Shown here piece by piece: positions 1 to 9,366 of a stretch of DNA of 64,000 nt; within the stretch, counting starts at the first letter, position 1, and the number at the start of each line of letters is the position of its first letter. The notes beneath the pieces were generated by a model. That model did no database searches and had not been told where the DNA came from. It saw nothing but the letters and a program-made list of their open reading frames with translations. Location: assembly GCA_003216975.1 (NCBI GenBank), contig QCHY01000005.1, positions 41,185 through 105,184 on the forward strand. The letters run 5' to 3'. The DNA is from Prochlorococcus sp. AG-402-I20 (GTDB lineage: Bacteria > Cyanobacteriota > Cyanobacteriia > PCC-6307 > Cyanobiaceae). The position numbers and the translations under genes were made by a program.

Positions 1-600
1 ATAAGTCCATTGATCATGATTTTGTTCGTAAATTTTGACTTTGTGTCCAAGTTTTTTATGATACGCAAATGATGATTTATTTTTCCAAATCCATTGGTTT
101 AAATTATTTGCTATTTTTCCATTCTGCCATTTGATTGCTGCTTCTTTTATTACCCATCTTTTTAGTACCTGTTCTTTGGCTTGGCTTGGAGCTAAATTTT
201 CAATTTCGCAATTCTCATCTTGAGTGAAAAAACGTTTTGATAATTTATGCGCTTGAAACTGTCTATCCTTTCTTTCTATATCCACTCCAATTTTTAATGA
301 GGACCAACCTATTAATAATGCATCAGAACAGTGACTCATGCTGATATGACCCCATCCTTCAGCAAGTAAAGGCGGCTCCCCTGGATTAGCTTTAAGAGGA
401 ATATCAAGAGCTTCTAAGCCTGCCATGTTAGACATGGCGTGTCTTAAGCAGCCTCTGGAAAAATGGTAAAGCAACCCTCTACTAGGTGTTAACTTTTGAA
501 CCCATTTTTTTTCTTCGTTGCTTATTGGTAAAAGTTCTGATGGCATCGAAAAAAGCCAAAGACCTAGTACGCTTTTATTGTTTATTTGAGTTGTAATCAT
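1..600 (-). CDS. 4'-phosphopantetheinyl transferase (HetI/Sfp type), 3' end missing
   Basis: Transfers the phosphopantetheine arm of CoA to acyl carrier protein in the cytosol, so it serves the fatty-acid genes seen later in the window. I translated the minus strand: 200 residues are visible and the frame stays open at base 1, so the C-terminus lies outside. Family motifs are present: GVDIE at about residues 105-109 (Mg/CoA site) and WVIKEA at about 149-154 (the WxxKEA motif). The ATG is at 598-600 and overlaps the start codon of the divergent peroxiredoxin gene by two bases. Fatty-acid versus secondary-metabolite ACP preference cannot be told; with so small a genome the ACP of fatty-acid synthesis is the likely target. 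Confidence 0.85.
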   Translation of the reverse strand, partial: MITTQINNKSVLGLWLFSMPSELLPISNEEKKWVQKLTPSRGLLYHFSRGCLRHAMSNMAGLEALDIPLKANPGEPPLLAEGWGHISMSHCSDALLIGWSSLKIGVDIERKDRQFQAHKLSKRFFTQDENCEIENLAPSQAKEQVLKRWVIKEAAIKWQNGKIANNLNQWIWKNKSSFAYHKKLGHKVKIYEQNHDQWTY

Positions 601-1066
601 GCCTCTTTGTATAGGCGATTCTGCACCAGATTTCACTATCCCTAATCAAGATGGTGTTGATACGAGTCTTTCATCATTCATAGGTACGAGAGTTGTAATT
701 TATTTTTATCCAAAAGATGATACTCCTGGCTGTACTAAGGAAGCTTGCAGCTTTAGAGATAATTGGGAGATTTTTAAATCAAACAATATTCAAATTTTAG
801 GTATTAGTAAGGATGCCTCAAAATCACATATAAAATTCATTGATAAACATAAATTACCTTTTACACTTTTAACTGATAGTGACCCTTGTCCTGTCGCAAC
901 ATTATATGAAAGTTATGGCTTGAAGAAATTTATGGGTAGAGAGTATTATGGAATGATGAGACATACTTTTGTTATAGATAAAGAAGGTAAAATTGAATTA
1001 ATATACTTAAAAGTAAAATCAGATAACATGGCTAATCAGATTATAAATGATCTTCAATTGAATTGA
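599..1066 (+). CDS. bcp: Peroxiredoxin Q / bacterioferritin comigratory protein
   Basis: Thiol peroxidase that reduces hydrogen peroxide and organic peroxides using thioredoxin-type donors. The 155-aa length is normal. The N-terminal GDSAPDFTIPNQDG and the DDTPGCTKEAC motif give the peroxidatic Cys45 and a resolving Cys50 five residues later, the atypical 2-Cys PrxQ arrangement. The ATG at 599 is supported because family homology begins within the first residues; it overlaps the ATG of the divergent phosphopantetheinyl transferase gene. The last 26 bases overlap the convergent pantothenate kinase gene. The identification is firm from motif spacing. Confidence 0.95.
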   Translation: MPLCIGDSAPDFTIPNQDGVDTSLSSFIGTRVVIYFYPKDDTPGCTKEACSFRDNWEIFKSNNIQILGISKDASKSHIKFIDKHKLPFTLLTDSDPCPVATLYESYGLKKFMGREYYGMMRHTFVIDKEGKIELIYLKVKSDNMANQIINDLQLN

Positions 1067-1754
1067 TTTTTTGCTCTATATCAATCATTCCTTCTAGAAC
1101 AAGATTTGGATAATGATGTATATCAATATTTGTCTTTTTAAGTTGACTTAATATGATCGGTGCATCACCTCCACAAAGCCATAGTGGTGATTTTACTTCC
1201 TCATGTATTTGTAATATAAATCCCAATAAACCATTTATTGCGCCTTTGAGCATTGCTTTTTCAGTATCAAACTGAAATGTCTCTTTTGGGATTATTTGAT
1301 TCGTTGGTGTTTCTAAATTTAATGCACCATTTCCCATGGATGATAATTGAAGTTTGAAACCAGAAATTAATTGACCACCTGCAAATTCTCCATTGTTTGT
1401 TATTTTTGTGACGCTTAATATCGTACCTGCATCTATAACAATCAAATCTTTTTCATTGTTGGTTAAAGATGATTGCTTTTTAAAAGCACCCCATGATGCA
1501 AGTGCTCTGTCAATTCCTAAATTAGATGGAAGATTGTTTAGGGGAACATCATCTAAAATTATTTTTTTTGAAGGGCATAATTTTATATTCTCAGGGATGG
1601 GCCCTACGGAGGCCCAAGTTAATTGAGAATAATCTTGATCTTTAAATTCGATTGGATTTGGCGAAGTATGAAAAAATTTCCAATCTTTTTTTATCTTGCT
1701 TGCCCAATGCCATCTTGTATTACCAATCATTAAGTAATTTTTTTCTGAGTGCAC
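1041..1754 (-). CDS. coaX: Type III pantothenate kinase
   Basis: First step of CoA synthesis: phosphorylates pantothenate using ATP. Features of the CoaX (Baf) family are the N-terminal nucleotide-binding IGNTRWHWA, the GIDRALA stretch, DAGT about 100 residues later and GGQLISGF. An ATG at 1796 would add 14 residues and overlap cysH by 28 bases. A GTG at 1752-1754 starts just before the conserved region and leaves a 14-base gap, so I prefer it. It lies downstream of cysH on the same strand and its 3' end overlaps bcp tail to tail. CoA made here feeds the phosphopantetheinyl transferase next door. Confidence 0.85.
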   Translation of the reverse strand: MHSEKNYLMIGNTRWHWASKIKKDWKFFHTSPNPIEFKDQDYSQLTWASVGPIPENIKLCPSKKIILDDVPLNNLPSNLGIDRALASWGAFKKQSSLTNNEKDLIVIDAGTILSVTKITNNGEFAGGQLISGFKLQLSSMGNGALNLETPTNQIIPKETFQFDTEKAMLKGAINGLLGFILQIHEEVKSPLWLCGGDAPIILSQLKKTNIDIHHYPNLVLEGMIDIEQKINSIEDHL

Positions 1755-1768
1755 GAGTTTATTCCTTT

Positions 1769-2539
1769 TTATTGCGTATTTAGATGGATCCCACACTCTT
1801 CACTGAGACCTCCAAATCTTGTTGATCTTCCTTTGGTATTAGTATTTTCTGCTTCGCTAGAATGCCAATCTCCTACAGTTGAATAACCTTTTTCAAATAA
1901 TGGATGTTGAGGTAATTTATTTTCCTCCATGTAATAGTAAATATCTTTTTTAGTCCAGTTTAAAAGCGGTCGGAGAGCTAAACGTTCTCTAATACAGTCA
2001 ATATTAGACATTGACTGTCTGTTCTTTGTTTGGCCTTTTCTTACGCCGCTTGCCCAGCAATGAACATTGAGATCTGAGAAAGCTTTTTCAAGAGGTTCAA
2101 CTTTCCTAATCTGATGATATTTTTCAAGATCTTTTTGTACTCCTGTTTCCCAAAGGCGACCATTTAAGGCTTCCATTCTTGCTGGGGATATGGGGCTTTG
2201 GGCTACTACTAAGTTTAATTCGAATAGTTTTGTTAATTCTTCTGCGTAGTCATAAGTTTCTTTTGGGAGATAGCCAGTATCAATCCAAATAACTTTTGGC
2301 TTGAAATTCGAATTTAATCTCACTGTCATATGAAGTAAGACAGCCGATTGGATTCCAAAGCTAGTTGTTACAACAAATCTTTCATCAAATTGCTCCAAGC
2401 CCCATTGAAGTTGTGCTTGAGCGGAGAGTTTTTCTAGATCTTTGCTCTTCTCATGAATTGATTTCATCAGAGATGGTTGAGGGAATTGAGCGGCGTTTTT
2501 CAAATCATTGGTGTAATTGTCTTTAGATTCTTTCTTCAT
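1769..2539 (-). CDS. cysH: Phosphoadenosine phosphosulfate (PAPS) reductase
   Basis: Reduces PAPS (or APS) to sulfite with thioredoxin in assimilatory sulfate reduction. At 256 aa it has the TTSFGIQSA phosphate-binding stretch, WIDTGYL, RKGQTKNRQS and the C-terminal ECGIHL with catalytic Cys249. The additional cysteine pairs that bind the 4Fe-4S cluster in APS reductases are not apparent, which favours PAPS as substrate. The gene starts two bases from the divergent NADH dehydrogenase reading frame, although that gene probably starts further in. It probably shares a transcript with coaX downstream. The sulfite goes on to sulfide, used by cysK at 39-40 kb. Confidence 0.92.
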   Translation of the reverse strand: MKKESKDNYTNDLKNAAQFPQPSLMKSIHEKSKDLEKLSAQAQLQWGLEQFDERFVVTTSFGIQSAVLLHMTVRLNSNFKPKVIWIDTGYLPKETYDYAEELTKLFELNLVVAQSPISPARMEALNGRLWETGVQKDLEKYHQIRKVEPLEKAFSDLNVHCWASGVRKGQTKNRQSMSNIDCIRERLALRPLLNWTKKDIYYYMEENKLPQHPLFEKGYSTVGDWHSSEAENTNTKGRSTRFGGLSEECGIHLNTQ

Positions 2540-2610
2540 GTTTGAGTTTTGAATGCCGAATTAGTCAAAGTTTGTTTAGGGTCATTGAAATCATCTTAGA
2601 TCTAGTCCCT

Positions 2611-3783
2611 ATGGACTTGAACAATTTGAAATCTGATCCAATTGTTGTTGTTGGTGGAGGCTTCGGAGGACTATCTACAGTCCAAGCATTATTAGCTCAG
2701 TCAGATGGAACACCAATCATTTTGATTGATCAAAGCCCAAGATTTCTTTTTAAGCCATTGCTTTATGAATTATTAAGCGGTGAGCTTGAATTATGGGAGG
2801 TTGCACCTAAATATTCTGCTTTAGCCTCAGAATTAGGATTTGTTTTTTTACATGGATGTGTCGTAGAGATTGATGAAATAGAACAAAAGTTAATTACTTT
2901 ATCTGGGATTGAAATAATTTATTCTCAACTTGTTATTAGCACAGGAGTTACAACGGATTTTTCCTTGCTAGAAAATTTACAAGACTATGCTTGTGGTTTT
3001 TCTAATTTAAATGACTTTCGAATAATTAAAAAGTTAATAAATAAAATTAATAATTCTTCTGAATGTACTAATCCTATAGTGATTGCTGGAGCTGGTCCAA
3101 CTGGTGTTGAGCTTGCATGTAAATTATCTGATTTAGTTAACAATAGAGTAGAAATATGTTTGATTGATAAAGGAAAAGAAATTTTATCTCAATCTAAATC
3201 TTTTAATAGAGAAAAAGCAATCAATGCAATTGCTAATAGAAATATCAAAATTTATCTGGAACATTACATTGCATCGCTGAATAAAAATTTTATAGAACTT
3301 TCCACTGTTGAGATTGAAAGGAATAATTCCCTAAAGATTAATTATTCTGGTTTAGTATGGACTGCTGGATTAAAGCCTTGCAGTTTGCTATTGGCCGATC
3401 ATTTTTCAGATACAAATAAGAAGATTAAGGTCAACAAATTTTTGCAAATAAACGAAAATCAGAATATATTTTGTGTTGGAGATATGATTTTTTGTGAGAA
3501 TTATCCTTTTCCTTCTTCAGCACAAGTCGCAATGCAGCAGGGCTTTTTAACAGCTCAGAATATTGTTTCTCTTAGAGAGGGTAATAAACTTAAATCATTT
3601 CAATTTGAAGATCTTGGAGAAATGTTGAGTCTAGGCATTGGTAATGCTTCTATCACTGGATATGGGGTCACTTTGGCTGGTCCTCTTGCGTTTAAGATTA
3701 GGCATTTAGCATATTTGATGCGAATGCCAGGTTTTTCTCAATCTTTGAAGTCCCTAGGATCACGGCTATTTAGTCAACAATAA
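2611..3783 (+). CDS. ndbB: Type II NADH dehydrogenase (NDH-2), FAD/NAD-binding
   Basis: Single-subunit, non-pumping NAD(P)H:quinone oxidoreductase, peripheral on the thylakoid or plasma membrane. Two Rossmann motifs are visible: GGGFGG near the start for FAD and GAGPTG about 160 residues in for NAD(P)H, then the FAD-site CVGDM near the end. The frame is open back to 2542, but the ATG at 2611 sits seven codons before the conserved FAD strand and is the better start; this leaves about 70 bases upstream for a promoter shared with cysH. The ndbB symbol is by family; ndbA or ndbC type cannot be excluded. Confidence 0.8.
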   Translation: MDLNNLKSDPIVVVGGGFGGLSTVQALLAQSDGTPIILIDQSPRFLFKPLLYELLSGELELWEVAPKYSALASELGFVFLHGCVVEIDEIEQKLITLSGIEIIYSQLVISTGVTTDFSLLENLQDYACGFSNLNDFRIIKKLINKINNSSECTNPIVIAGAGPTGVELACKLSDLVNNRVEICLIDKGKEILSQSKSFNREKAINAIANRNIKIYLEHYIASLNKNFIELSTVEIERNNSLKINYSGLVWTAGLKPCSLLLADHFSDTNKKIKVNKFLQINENQNIFCVGDMIFCENYPFPSSAQVAMQQGFLTAQNIVSLREGNKLKSFQFEDLGEMLSLGIGNASITGYGVTLAGPLAFKIRHLAYLMRMPGFSQSLKSLGSRLFSQQ

Positions 3784-3882
3784 TTAATCGTTTTTTTTCT
3801 CAATATCCTTAGTTCCTTTTCACAGTATTCTTAAAAGTAATGCTTGTACAGAGTCAGTTTAAAAGGTTATTAATTAAAGTAT

Positions 3883-5700
3883 ATGAATGAGATATTAACT
3901 GTTTTAGAGAATCCTAAAGCTGTCATCACTTTGACAGTATTGAGTATTGCAGTTTTTTTGTTCGTAAGTAGTGCTCTAGCTCCTGAACTGACTGGTCTTT
4001 TGAGCGTTGCATTATTGATGGCTACAGGAGTGCTTTCTCCTCAAAAAGCACTGGCTGGTTTTGGAAGCCCTGCATTGATTACATTAATGGGTTTATTTGC
4101 TGTTTCTGCGGCACTTTTTAAAAGTGGTGCTCTTGATCGTCTAAGAGAGTTAATTGCCTCTGAAAGTATTCGTACTCCGCGTAGATTGATAGCTTTGCTT
4201 GGATTAGTTGTTGCTCCTGTCTCAGGTGTCGTTCCAAATACTCCTGTAGTTGCTTCACTTTTACCAGTAATAGAAGCGTGGTGCATCAAGAGAAAACTAT
4301 CTCCATCTCGTGTATTGCTACCATTATCTTTCGCGACGGTCTTGGGTGGGACTTTAACTCTTTTAGGTAGTTCAGTAAATTTGTTGGTTAGCGATATTAG
4401 TGATCAACTTGGCTATGGTCCTTTTGATCTATTTACCTTTACGGCTATAGGAGTACCAATATGGCTGTTTGGGACAGCGTATATGTTATTGGCACCACAA
4501 TCTCTTTTGCCTGATAGAGGGAGAATTAATTCAGAGTATGGAGGGAGTTCGGATCAAACTGGTTATTTCACAGAAGTTACAATTCCAGCTAAGTCTGAAC
4601 TTGTTGGACATTCCTTGAGAAATAGCCGTTTACAAAGAAGATTTGATGTTGATGTTTTAGAAATACAGCGAGAGAATGAAATTCTTTTACCACCCTTAGC
4701 TGATCGGATCATTCAGTCTGGTGATCGTTTGTTAATAAGAATTACTCGCTCAGATCTTTTGAGATTAAAACAAGAGCATACTGTTCAGTTGAATAAAAAC
4801 TTAAATATTGAGAAAAATTTTTTTGTATCCAATGTTGATGAAAGTCAACAAATGGTAGAGGTTCTTTTGCCAGCTGGTTCAACCTTAGCTGGCGCAAGTT
4901 TGCGTGAATTGAGATTTAGACAAAGACATAATGCAACTGTTTTAGCATTAAGACGAGGTCAGCAAACTGTTCAAGAACGCTTGGGGCAAGCAATTTTGAG
5001 AGAAGGAGACGTATTACTTCTACAAGCTCCAAGAGATTCCATTCGAGGATTACAAGACAACAATGACCTTCTGGTTTTAGATCAATTTGAGAATGATGTC
5101 CCCACTGTGACCCGAAAACCTATAGCAATTGGCATTGCCATCGCTATGTTGATACTTCCCTCAATAACGGATTTGCCTCTAGTTGCTTCTGTACTAATTG
5201 CAGTAATTGGTATGGTGTGGGGTGGATGTTTAAGACCCGCAGAGGTCCAAAGATCAATTCGACTAGATGTCATTCTTTTGCTTGGATCTCTTTCTAGTTT
5301 TAGTGTTGCAATGCAAACCACTGGTCTTGCTGATGCTTTTGCAAATATTTTAATTTTTATATTGCAAGACTTACCTACGTACACTGCCTTACTAGTTATT
5401 TTCCTTTCGACAACTATATTCACTCAATTTGTTAGTAACGCTGCCTCGGTAGCTCTTTTGGCACCCATCGCTGTTCAATTAGCGCCAAGTATGGGCTTAC
5501 CTCCTTTGGCTTTATTGATAACAGTCCTTTTTGGTGCGAGTCAATCATTTCTAACTCCCATGGGTTACCAAACAAACCTGATGGTATTTGGTCCTGGGCG
5601 TTATCAGTTTCTAGATGTCACTAGATACGGAGCTGGGTTGACAATCTTGATGACGTTTCTTGTTCCTTGGTTAATTTTATTAAAGTATAGTATTTCTTAA
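3883..5700 (+). CDS. DASS/SLC13-family anion permease with two TrkA-C (RCK-C) domains
   Basis: Integral membrane transporter of 605 aa. Order: N-terminal membrane half to about residue 210 with the helical hairpin VVPNTPVVASLLPV, two cytoplasmic TrkA-C-like ligand domains (about 220-300 and 310-395, the second carrying GDVLLLQAP), then a C-terminal membrane half with a second hairpin near VSNAASVALLAPIAVQ. This is the layout of the cyanobacterial sodium/sulfate symporter group, so sulfate or a dicarboxylate is the likely substrate; sequence alone does not decide. It precedes the KtrB/KtrA potassium genes on the same strand, so the cluster may be sodium-linked. Confidence 0.85.
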   Translation: MNEILTVLENPKAVITLTVLSIAVFLFVSSALAPELTGLLSVALLMATGVLSPQKALAGFGSPALITLMGLFAVSAALFKSGALDRLRELIASESIRTPRRLIALLGLVVAPVSGVVPNTPVVASLLPVIEAWCIKRKLSPSRVLLPLSFATVLGGTLTLLGSSVNLLVSDISDQLGYGPFDLFTFTAIGVPIWLFGTAYMLLAPQSLLPDRGRINSEYGGSSDQTGYFTEVTIPAKSELVGHSLRNSRLQRRFDVDVLEIQRENEILLPPLADRIIQSGDRLLIRITRSDLLRLKQEHTVQLNKNLNIEKNFFVSNVDESQQMVEVLLPAGSTLAGASLRELRFRQRHNATVLALRRGQQTVQERLGQAILREGDVLLLQAPRDSIRGLQDNNDLLVLDQFENDVPTVTRKPIAIGIAIAMLILPSITDLPLVASVLIAVIGMVWGGCLRPAEVQRSIRLDVILLLGSLSSFSVAMQTTGLADAFANILIFILQDLPTYTALLVIFLSTTIFTQFVSNAASVALLAPIAVQLAPSMGLPPLALLITVLFGASQSFLTPMGYQTNLMVFGPGRYQFLDVTRYGAGLTILMTFLVPWLILLKYSIS

Positions 5701-5803
5701 ATATGTGGAAAATGACTATTAAATTAGGTGAGATTTTAGAGCTCCCATTTGATTTTGATTGTTTAACCTTTTCAGAATTAGCCTCTATTTATTCTCAAAA
5801 AAA

Positions 5804-7189
5804 GTGAGTATTAGGAAAGAAGCTTACAGAAGACTTACGGTTCCACAGTTCACTGTTGTAACAGGGTTACTTGTGATTACTTGTGGCACATTATTATTAG
5901 CAACACCTTTTTGTTCTAGTGCAAATGTAGGTTTATGGGAGGCATTATTTACAGCAACTTCTGCTGTCACGGTTACGGGATTATCAATTATTGATGTGGG
6001 AATAGATTTGACATTCTTTGGTCAATTAATTTTAGCAATTATGTTATTAATTGGTGGCCTAGGCTTAATGGCAATTACTACATTTTTACAGGGCTTTATT
6101 GTTAGTGGAACAGAATTGAAGACACGTCTTGATAGAGGAAAAACCCTTGATGAATTTGGAGTGGGTGGAGTTGGTAAAACTTTTAAAGGTATAGCGATAA
6201 CAGCAGCTATACTTATTTGCTTAGGAGCTATTATTTTATATTTTTTTGGTTTCAATAATATCTCTAACTCAAGCGATAGGGTTTGGGCTTCAGTTTTTCA
6301 TAGTATTTCTGCTTATAACAATGCCGGATTTAGTTTATGGGGTAACAGTTTACAAGATTATAGAAATAACTGGGTAGTTAACTTTGTTTTAATTATTTTA
6401 ATTGTTTTAGGTGGTTTCGGATGGAGAGTCACAAATGATATTTGGATAAATCGTAGATCTTTGAAATTAAAAAATTTAAGTCTTCATACACGCTTAGTAA
6501 TTAGATCGTCTTTCATATTAATTTCCTTGGGCTTTTTGGGTTTGATTCTTACTGAATCATTAGCTAGAGGTAGTTTCTTTTCATTAATTAATTTTGATGA
6601 TCGCATATTAACTGCTTTATTTACATCCGTTAGTGCTCGAACTGCAGGCTTTACGAATTTGCCGATATCAATTGAAAGTGTTTCTGATTCTGGTCTTCTA
6701 TTGATTATGTTTCTGATGTTTATTGGTGCAAGTCCAGGTGGTACAGGAGGGGGAATTAAGACCACAACTATTGCTGCGCTAATGGCGGCTACAAGAGCAA
6801 CCTTGCGTGGTCAAAATGAAATTATTATTCGTAATCGTCAAATATCTGACAAAGTAGTCCTGAAAGCTGTTGGTATAACAGTTGGTTCGTTTTTATTTGT
6901 ATTAATTATGGCACTATTATTAAGTTTGAGTAATGGATTCAATAGTGGCGAGAATTTTTCTTTTTTAGAAATGCTTTTTACTTGCATCTCTGCATTTGCA
7001 ACTGTAGGTTTCGATCTTGGTGTTACCTCCAAGCTAGGACACATAGGTCAATTAATACTTGTTATTGGGATGTTTGTTGGCAGACTAGGTATCCTTTTAT
7101 TCTTGAGCGCAATATGGCAAGCTCTTTATAAAAGCAAACTTCAACATCGCAATCGAATTGGCTACCCGAGGGAGGATCTCTATGTTTAA
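5804..7189 (+). CDS. ktrB: Sodium-dependent potassium uptake protein KtrB (Trk/Ktr membrane subunit)
   Basis: Potassium-translocating subunit of the Ktr system. It has the four-fold loop-type layout with selectivity glycines seen as TSAVTVTGLS, SAYNNAGFS, SARTAGFTN and SAFATVGFDLG, each after a hydrophobic helix. The frame opens with TTG at 5759, but the GTG at 5804 starts just before the conserved RRLTVPQ region and is preferred. It is followed after 12 bases by ktrA, its regulatory partner, so the two are surely cotranscribed. Ktr transporters matter for osmotic and sodium stress, as expected in a marine cell. Confidence 0.9.
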   Translation: MSIRKEAYRRLTVPQFTVVTGLLVITCGTLLLATPFCSSANVGLWEALFTATSAVTVTGLSIIDVGIDLTFFGQLILAIMLLIGGLGLMAITTFLQGFIVSGTELKTRLDRGKTLDEFGVGGVGKTFKGIAITAAILICLGAIILYFFGFNNISNSSDRVWASVFHSISAYNNAGFSLWGNSLQDYRNNWVVNFVLIILIVLGGFGWRVTNDIWINRRSLKLKNLSLHTRLVIRSSFILISLGFLGLILTESLARGSFFSLINFDDRILTALFTSVSARTAGFTNLPISIESVSDSGLLLIMFLMFIGASPGGTGGGIKTTTIAALMAATRATLRGQNEIIIRNRQISDKVVLKAVGITVGSFLFVLIMALLLSLSNGFNSGENFSFLEMLFTCISAFATVGFDLGVTSKLGHIGQLILVIGMFVGRLGILLFLSAIWQALYKSKLQHRNRIGYPREDLYV

Positions 7190-7201
7190 TGAGGACAAAT
7201 C

Positions 7202-7906
7202 ATGAGTGATTGGTGGCAATGGTCTCCCATGAAAGCAAACCAGAAACTTGGTTTTGCTGTGGTTGGAATTGGTCGTTTTGGAAGCGCGGTCTGTAGAGAG
7301 CTATTGAGAAATGGTGCTGATGTTTTAGCTGTTGATTCATCAGAGAAGGCAATAGAGGAATTACGTCAACTCGAGCCAACAATTGAAGCGAGGGTTGTTG
7401 ACTCAACTGATGAAGAGTCTATGAAAGAGGCCGGCGTTCTTGAAATGGGGACTGTAGTAGTAGGTATTAGTGAGCCAATTGAGGCAAGTATTACGACAAC
7501 TCTTATTGCAAAAGATACAGAGGGAAGTTTAGTGAAGCAGGTTATTGCAAGAGCAACAAGTGATCTCCATGAAAAAATGCTGAAAAGGGTTGGTGCTGAT
7601 AGGGTTGTCTTCCCTTCAAGAATGCAAGGCGAAAGATTAGGTTTGGAATTAGTAAGACCTAATTTGATTGAAAGATTAGAACTCGATGATAAAACAGGTA
7701 TTGATGAGATTAAAGTACCTGAAGTGTTTGTAGGCCGGTCTTTACGAGATTTAAATCTTAGAAAAAATTATTTTGTCAACGTTTTAGCTGCTGGTCCTGC
7801 TCAATTACTAACGGTCAATCCTCCAGCAAAATATATTTTGGAAAAGGACCATGTTCTTGTAGTTATGGGTTCAATGGAAGATCTTCAAAAGCTACCTCAA
7901 ACTTAA
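7202..7906 (+). CDS. ktrA: Ktr/Trk potassium uptake regulator (RCK domain)
   Basis: Cytosolic RCK protein that binds nucleotides and gates KtrB. The Rossmann motif GIGRFGSAVC is near residue 22, with the acidic end of strand two at VDSS, and a TrkA-C domain covers roughly residues 150-230 (VPEVFVGRSLRDLNL onward). The 234-aa length suits KtrA. It lies 12 bases after ktrB and three bases before anmK, so the three are probably one transcript. The start at 7202 gives a tryptophan-rich leader before the Rossmann fold; a later ATG at 7229 is possible. Confidence 0.9.
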   Translation: MSDWWQWSPMKANQKLGFAVVGIGRFGSAVCRELLRNGADVLAVDSSEKAIEELRQLEPTIEARVVDSTDEESMKEAGVLEMGTVVVGISEPIEASITTTLIAKDTEGSLVKQVIARATSDLHEKMLKRVGADRVVFPSRMQGERLGLELVRPNLIERLELDDKTGIDEIKVPEVFVGRSLRDLNLRKNYFVNVLAAGPAQLLTVNPPAKYILEKDHVLVVMGSMEDLQKLPQT

Positions 7907-7909
7907 TCG

Positions 7910-9052
7910 ATGCATGTATTGGGTTTAATGAGTGGCACTAGTGCCGATGGTATAGATGCAGTTTTAGTTGATTTCCAAGGTGATCCTTCAAAACCAAAAT
8001 GGAAAATTTTAAATACAGATTCTTTTGAATATCCGACCTCAACTAGAGAAAAAATAATACGAGTTGGTCAAGGATTAGAAATTAACAGCAAAGATTGGTT
8101 TGAGTTGGCTGAGGAAATTACTGAACTATATGCTTGTGCCGCCAGGTCTTGTGATCCTGATTCAATCGCAGAGGTTGTAGGCTGTCACGGACAAACTTTA
8201 TTTCATAGAAGTGTACAAAAATCTAAAAGAGGAGGGAGTCTTCAAATTCTTTTAGGACCTTTACTTGCAAACATTTTAGATCAAACTGTTATTTATGATT
8301 TTAGATCAAAGGATATTGCTTCCGGTGGTCATGGTGCACCTTTGGTGGCTTTGGTAGATGAAGCTTTAGTTGGGAGACTATATGGATGGAGAGGAGTTCT
8401 TAATCTTGGAGGTATTGCTAATCTTACAATTATTCCACCTAAAACTGGAATTGATAAAACTTCTGAATGCTTAGGTTGGGATTGCGGACCAGCTAACTCT
8501 TTAATTGATTTAGCTATTAAAGAAAGTAGTAATTCATTGTTAATGTTTGATAAGAATGGATCATTAGCATCTCGTGGGAAACCTAAATTAGACATCATCG
8601 AAAAGTGGTTAAGGGATCCTTTCTTTCATCTAGAACCTCCACGATCTACAGGTAGAGAGCAATTCGGTTATCAATATTTACAAGAAAGAAAAAAGGAATT
8701 GGGTGATATATCAAAAGAAGATTTATTATCAACATTAACTACATTTACTGCATCAATCATCTCTCAAGATTTAGATAATCTTTTTAAGTATAAAAACATA
8801 CGTTTACTTGAACTTTTGGTTGCTGGAGGGGGAACTAGAAATTTATTTTTAATGAAACAATTACAGAAACAATGTTGTGGTATTCATGTCCGTCAAATAA
8901 ATGATATTGGTATTCCATTACAATATAGAGAGGCTTTGGTTTTTGCAGCTTTATCTTGGTGGAATATTTTGGGGAAAAAAGTTAATCCGAAAAATATTAC
9001 AGGGGCAAATAAATCTATTTTATATGGACTCAGAGTTGACCCTTCATATTAA
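7910..9052 (+). CDS. anmK: Anhydro-N-acetylmuramic acid kinase
   Basis: Phosphorylates and hydrolyses 1,6-anhydro-MurNAc to MurNAc-6-phosphate during peptidoglycan recycling. The N-terminal [18 protein letters not shown] is the family signature, followed by GCHGQT, FDFRS-like [16 protein letters not shown] and a late GGGTRN. The length of 380 aa is normal. It starts three bases after ktrA and so is probably read through from the potassium transport genes. NagZ, which yields anhydro-muropeptides upstream in the same pathway, is encoded at 31.8-33.5 kb. The assignment is firm; its use in a cell with few other recycling genes is the open point. Confidence 0.93.
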   Translation: MHVLGLMSGTSADGIDAVLVDFQGDPSKPKWKILNTDSFEYPTSTREKIIRVGQGLEINSKDWFELAEEITELYACAARSCDPDSIAEVVGCHGQTLFHRSVQKSKRGGSLQILLGPLLANILDQTVIYDFRSKDIASGGHGAPLVALVDEALVGRLYGWRGVLNLGGIANLTIIPPKTGIDKTSECLGWDCGPANSLIDLAIKESSNSLLMFDKNGSLASRGKPKLDIIEKWLRDPFFHLEPPRSTGREQFGYQYLQERKKELGDISKEDLLSTLTTFTASIISQDLDNLFKYKNIRLLELLVAGGGTRNLFLMKQLQKQCCGIHVRQINDIGIPLQYREALVFAALSWWNILGKKVNPKNITGANKSILYGLRVDPSY

Positions 9053-9063
9053 TTATGTAATAG

Positions 9064-9366
9064 TTAATTTCTTTTGAATTTTAATCTTTTTGGAATACCT
9101 TTTAATCTTTGTGTTTTTTGTTTTTCTAATTCGTTTATAAAATTTTGTGTTTTAGTTTTTTTTGTTTCTAATTCTTTAGATGCTGAACTTTCTTTCAATT
9201 CGTGATTCTTAACTCCTTCTTGAATTAAAACTTTCGCCATATTGCTAACAGTTCTAGATTCAATTTCGGCTAATTCTGTCAATCTTTCACATAAATCTTC
9301 TGGCAGGACAACTTGTATGCGAGGTGATTTTTGCTTCCCGTTCGATGAGTTTTGACGAGTAGCCAT
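9064..9366 (-). CDS. Small ribbon-helix-helix-like DNA-binding protein
   Basis: A 100-aa protein of unknown specific role. Residues about 14-50 (SPRIQVVLPEDLCERLTELA followed by SRTVSNMAKVLIQEG) match the CopG/Arc ribbon-helix-helix pattern: a short strand, then two helices. The C-terminal half is lysine and glutamate rich and probably helical or disordered. Its start codon touches a run of nested palindromes (9366-9437) that lies between it and a divergent small gene, the usual arrangement for an autoregulating RHH repressor. It could instead be an antitoxin without a visible partner; no toxin-like gene follows it. Family call fairly good, function inferred. Confidence 0.65.
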   Translation of the reverse strand: MATRQNSSNGKQKSPRIQVVLPEDLCERLTELAEIESRTVSNMAKVLIQEGVKNHELKESSASKELETKKTKTQNFINELEKQKTQRLKGIPKRLKFKRN

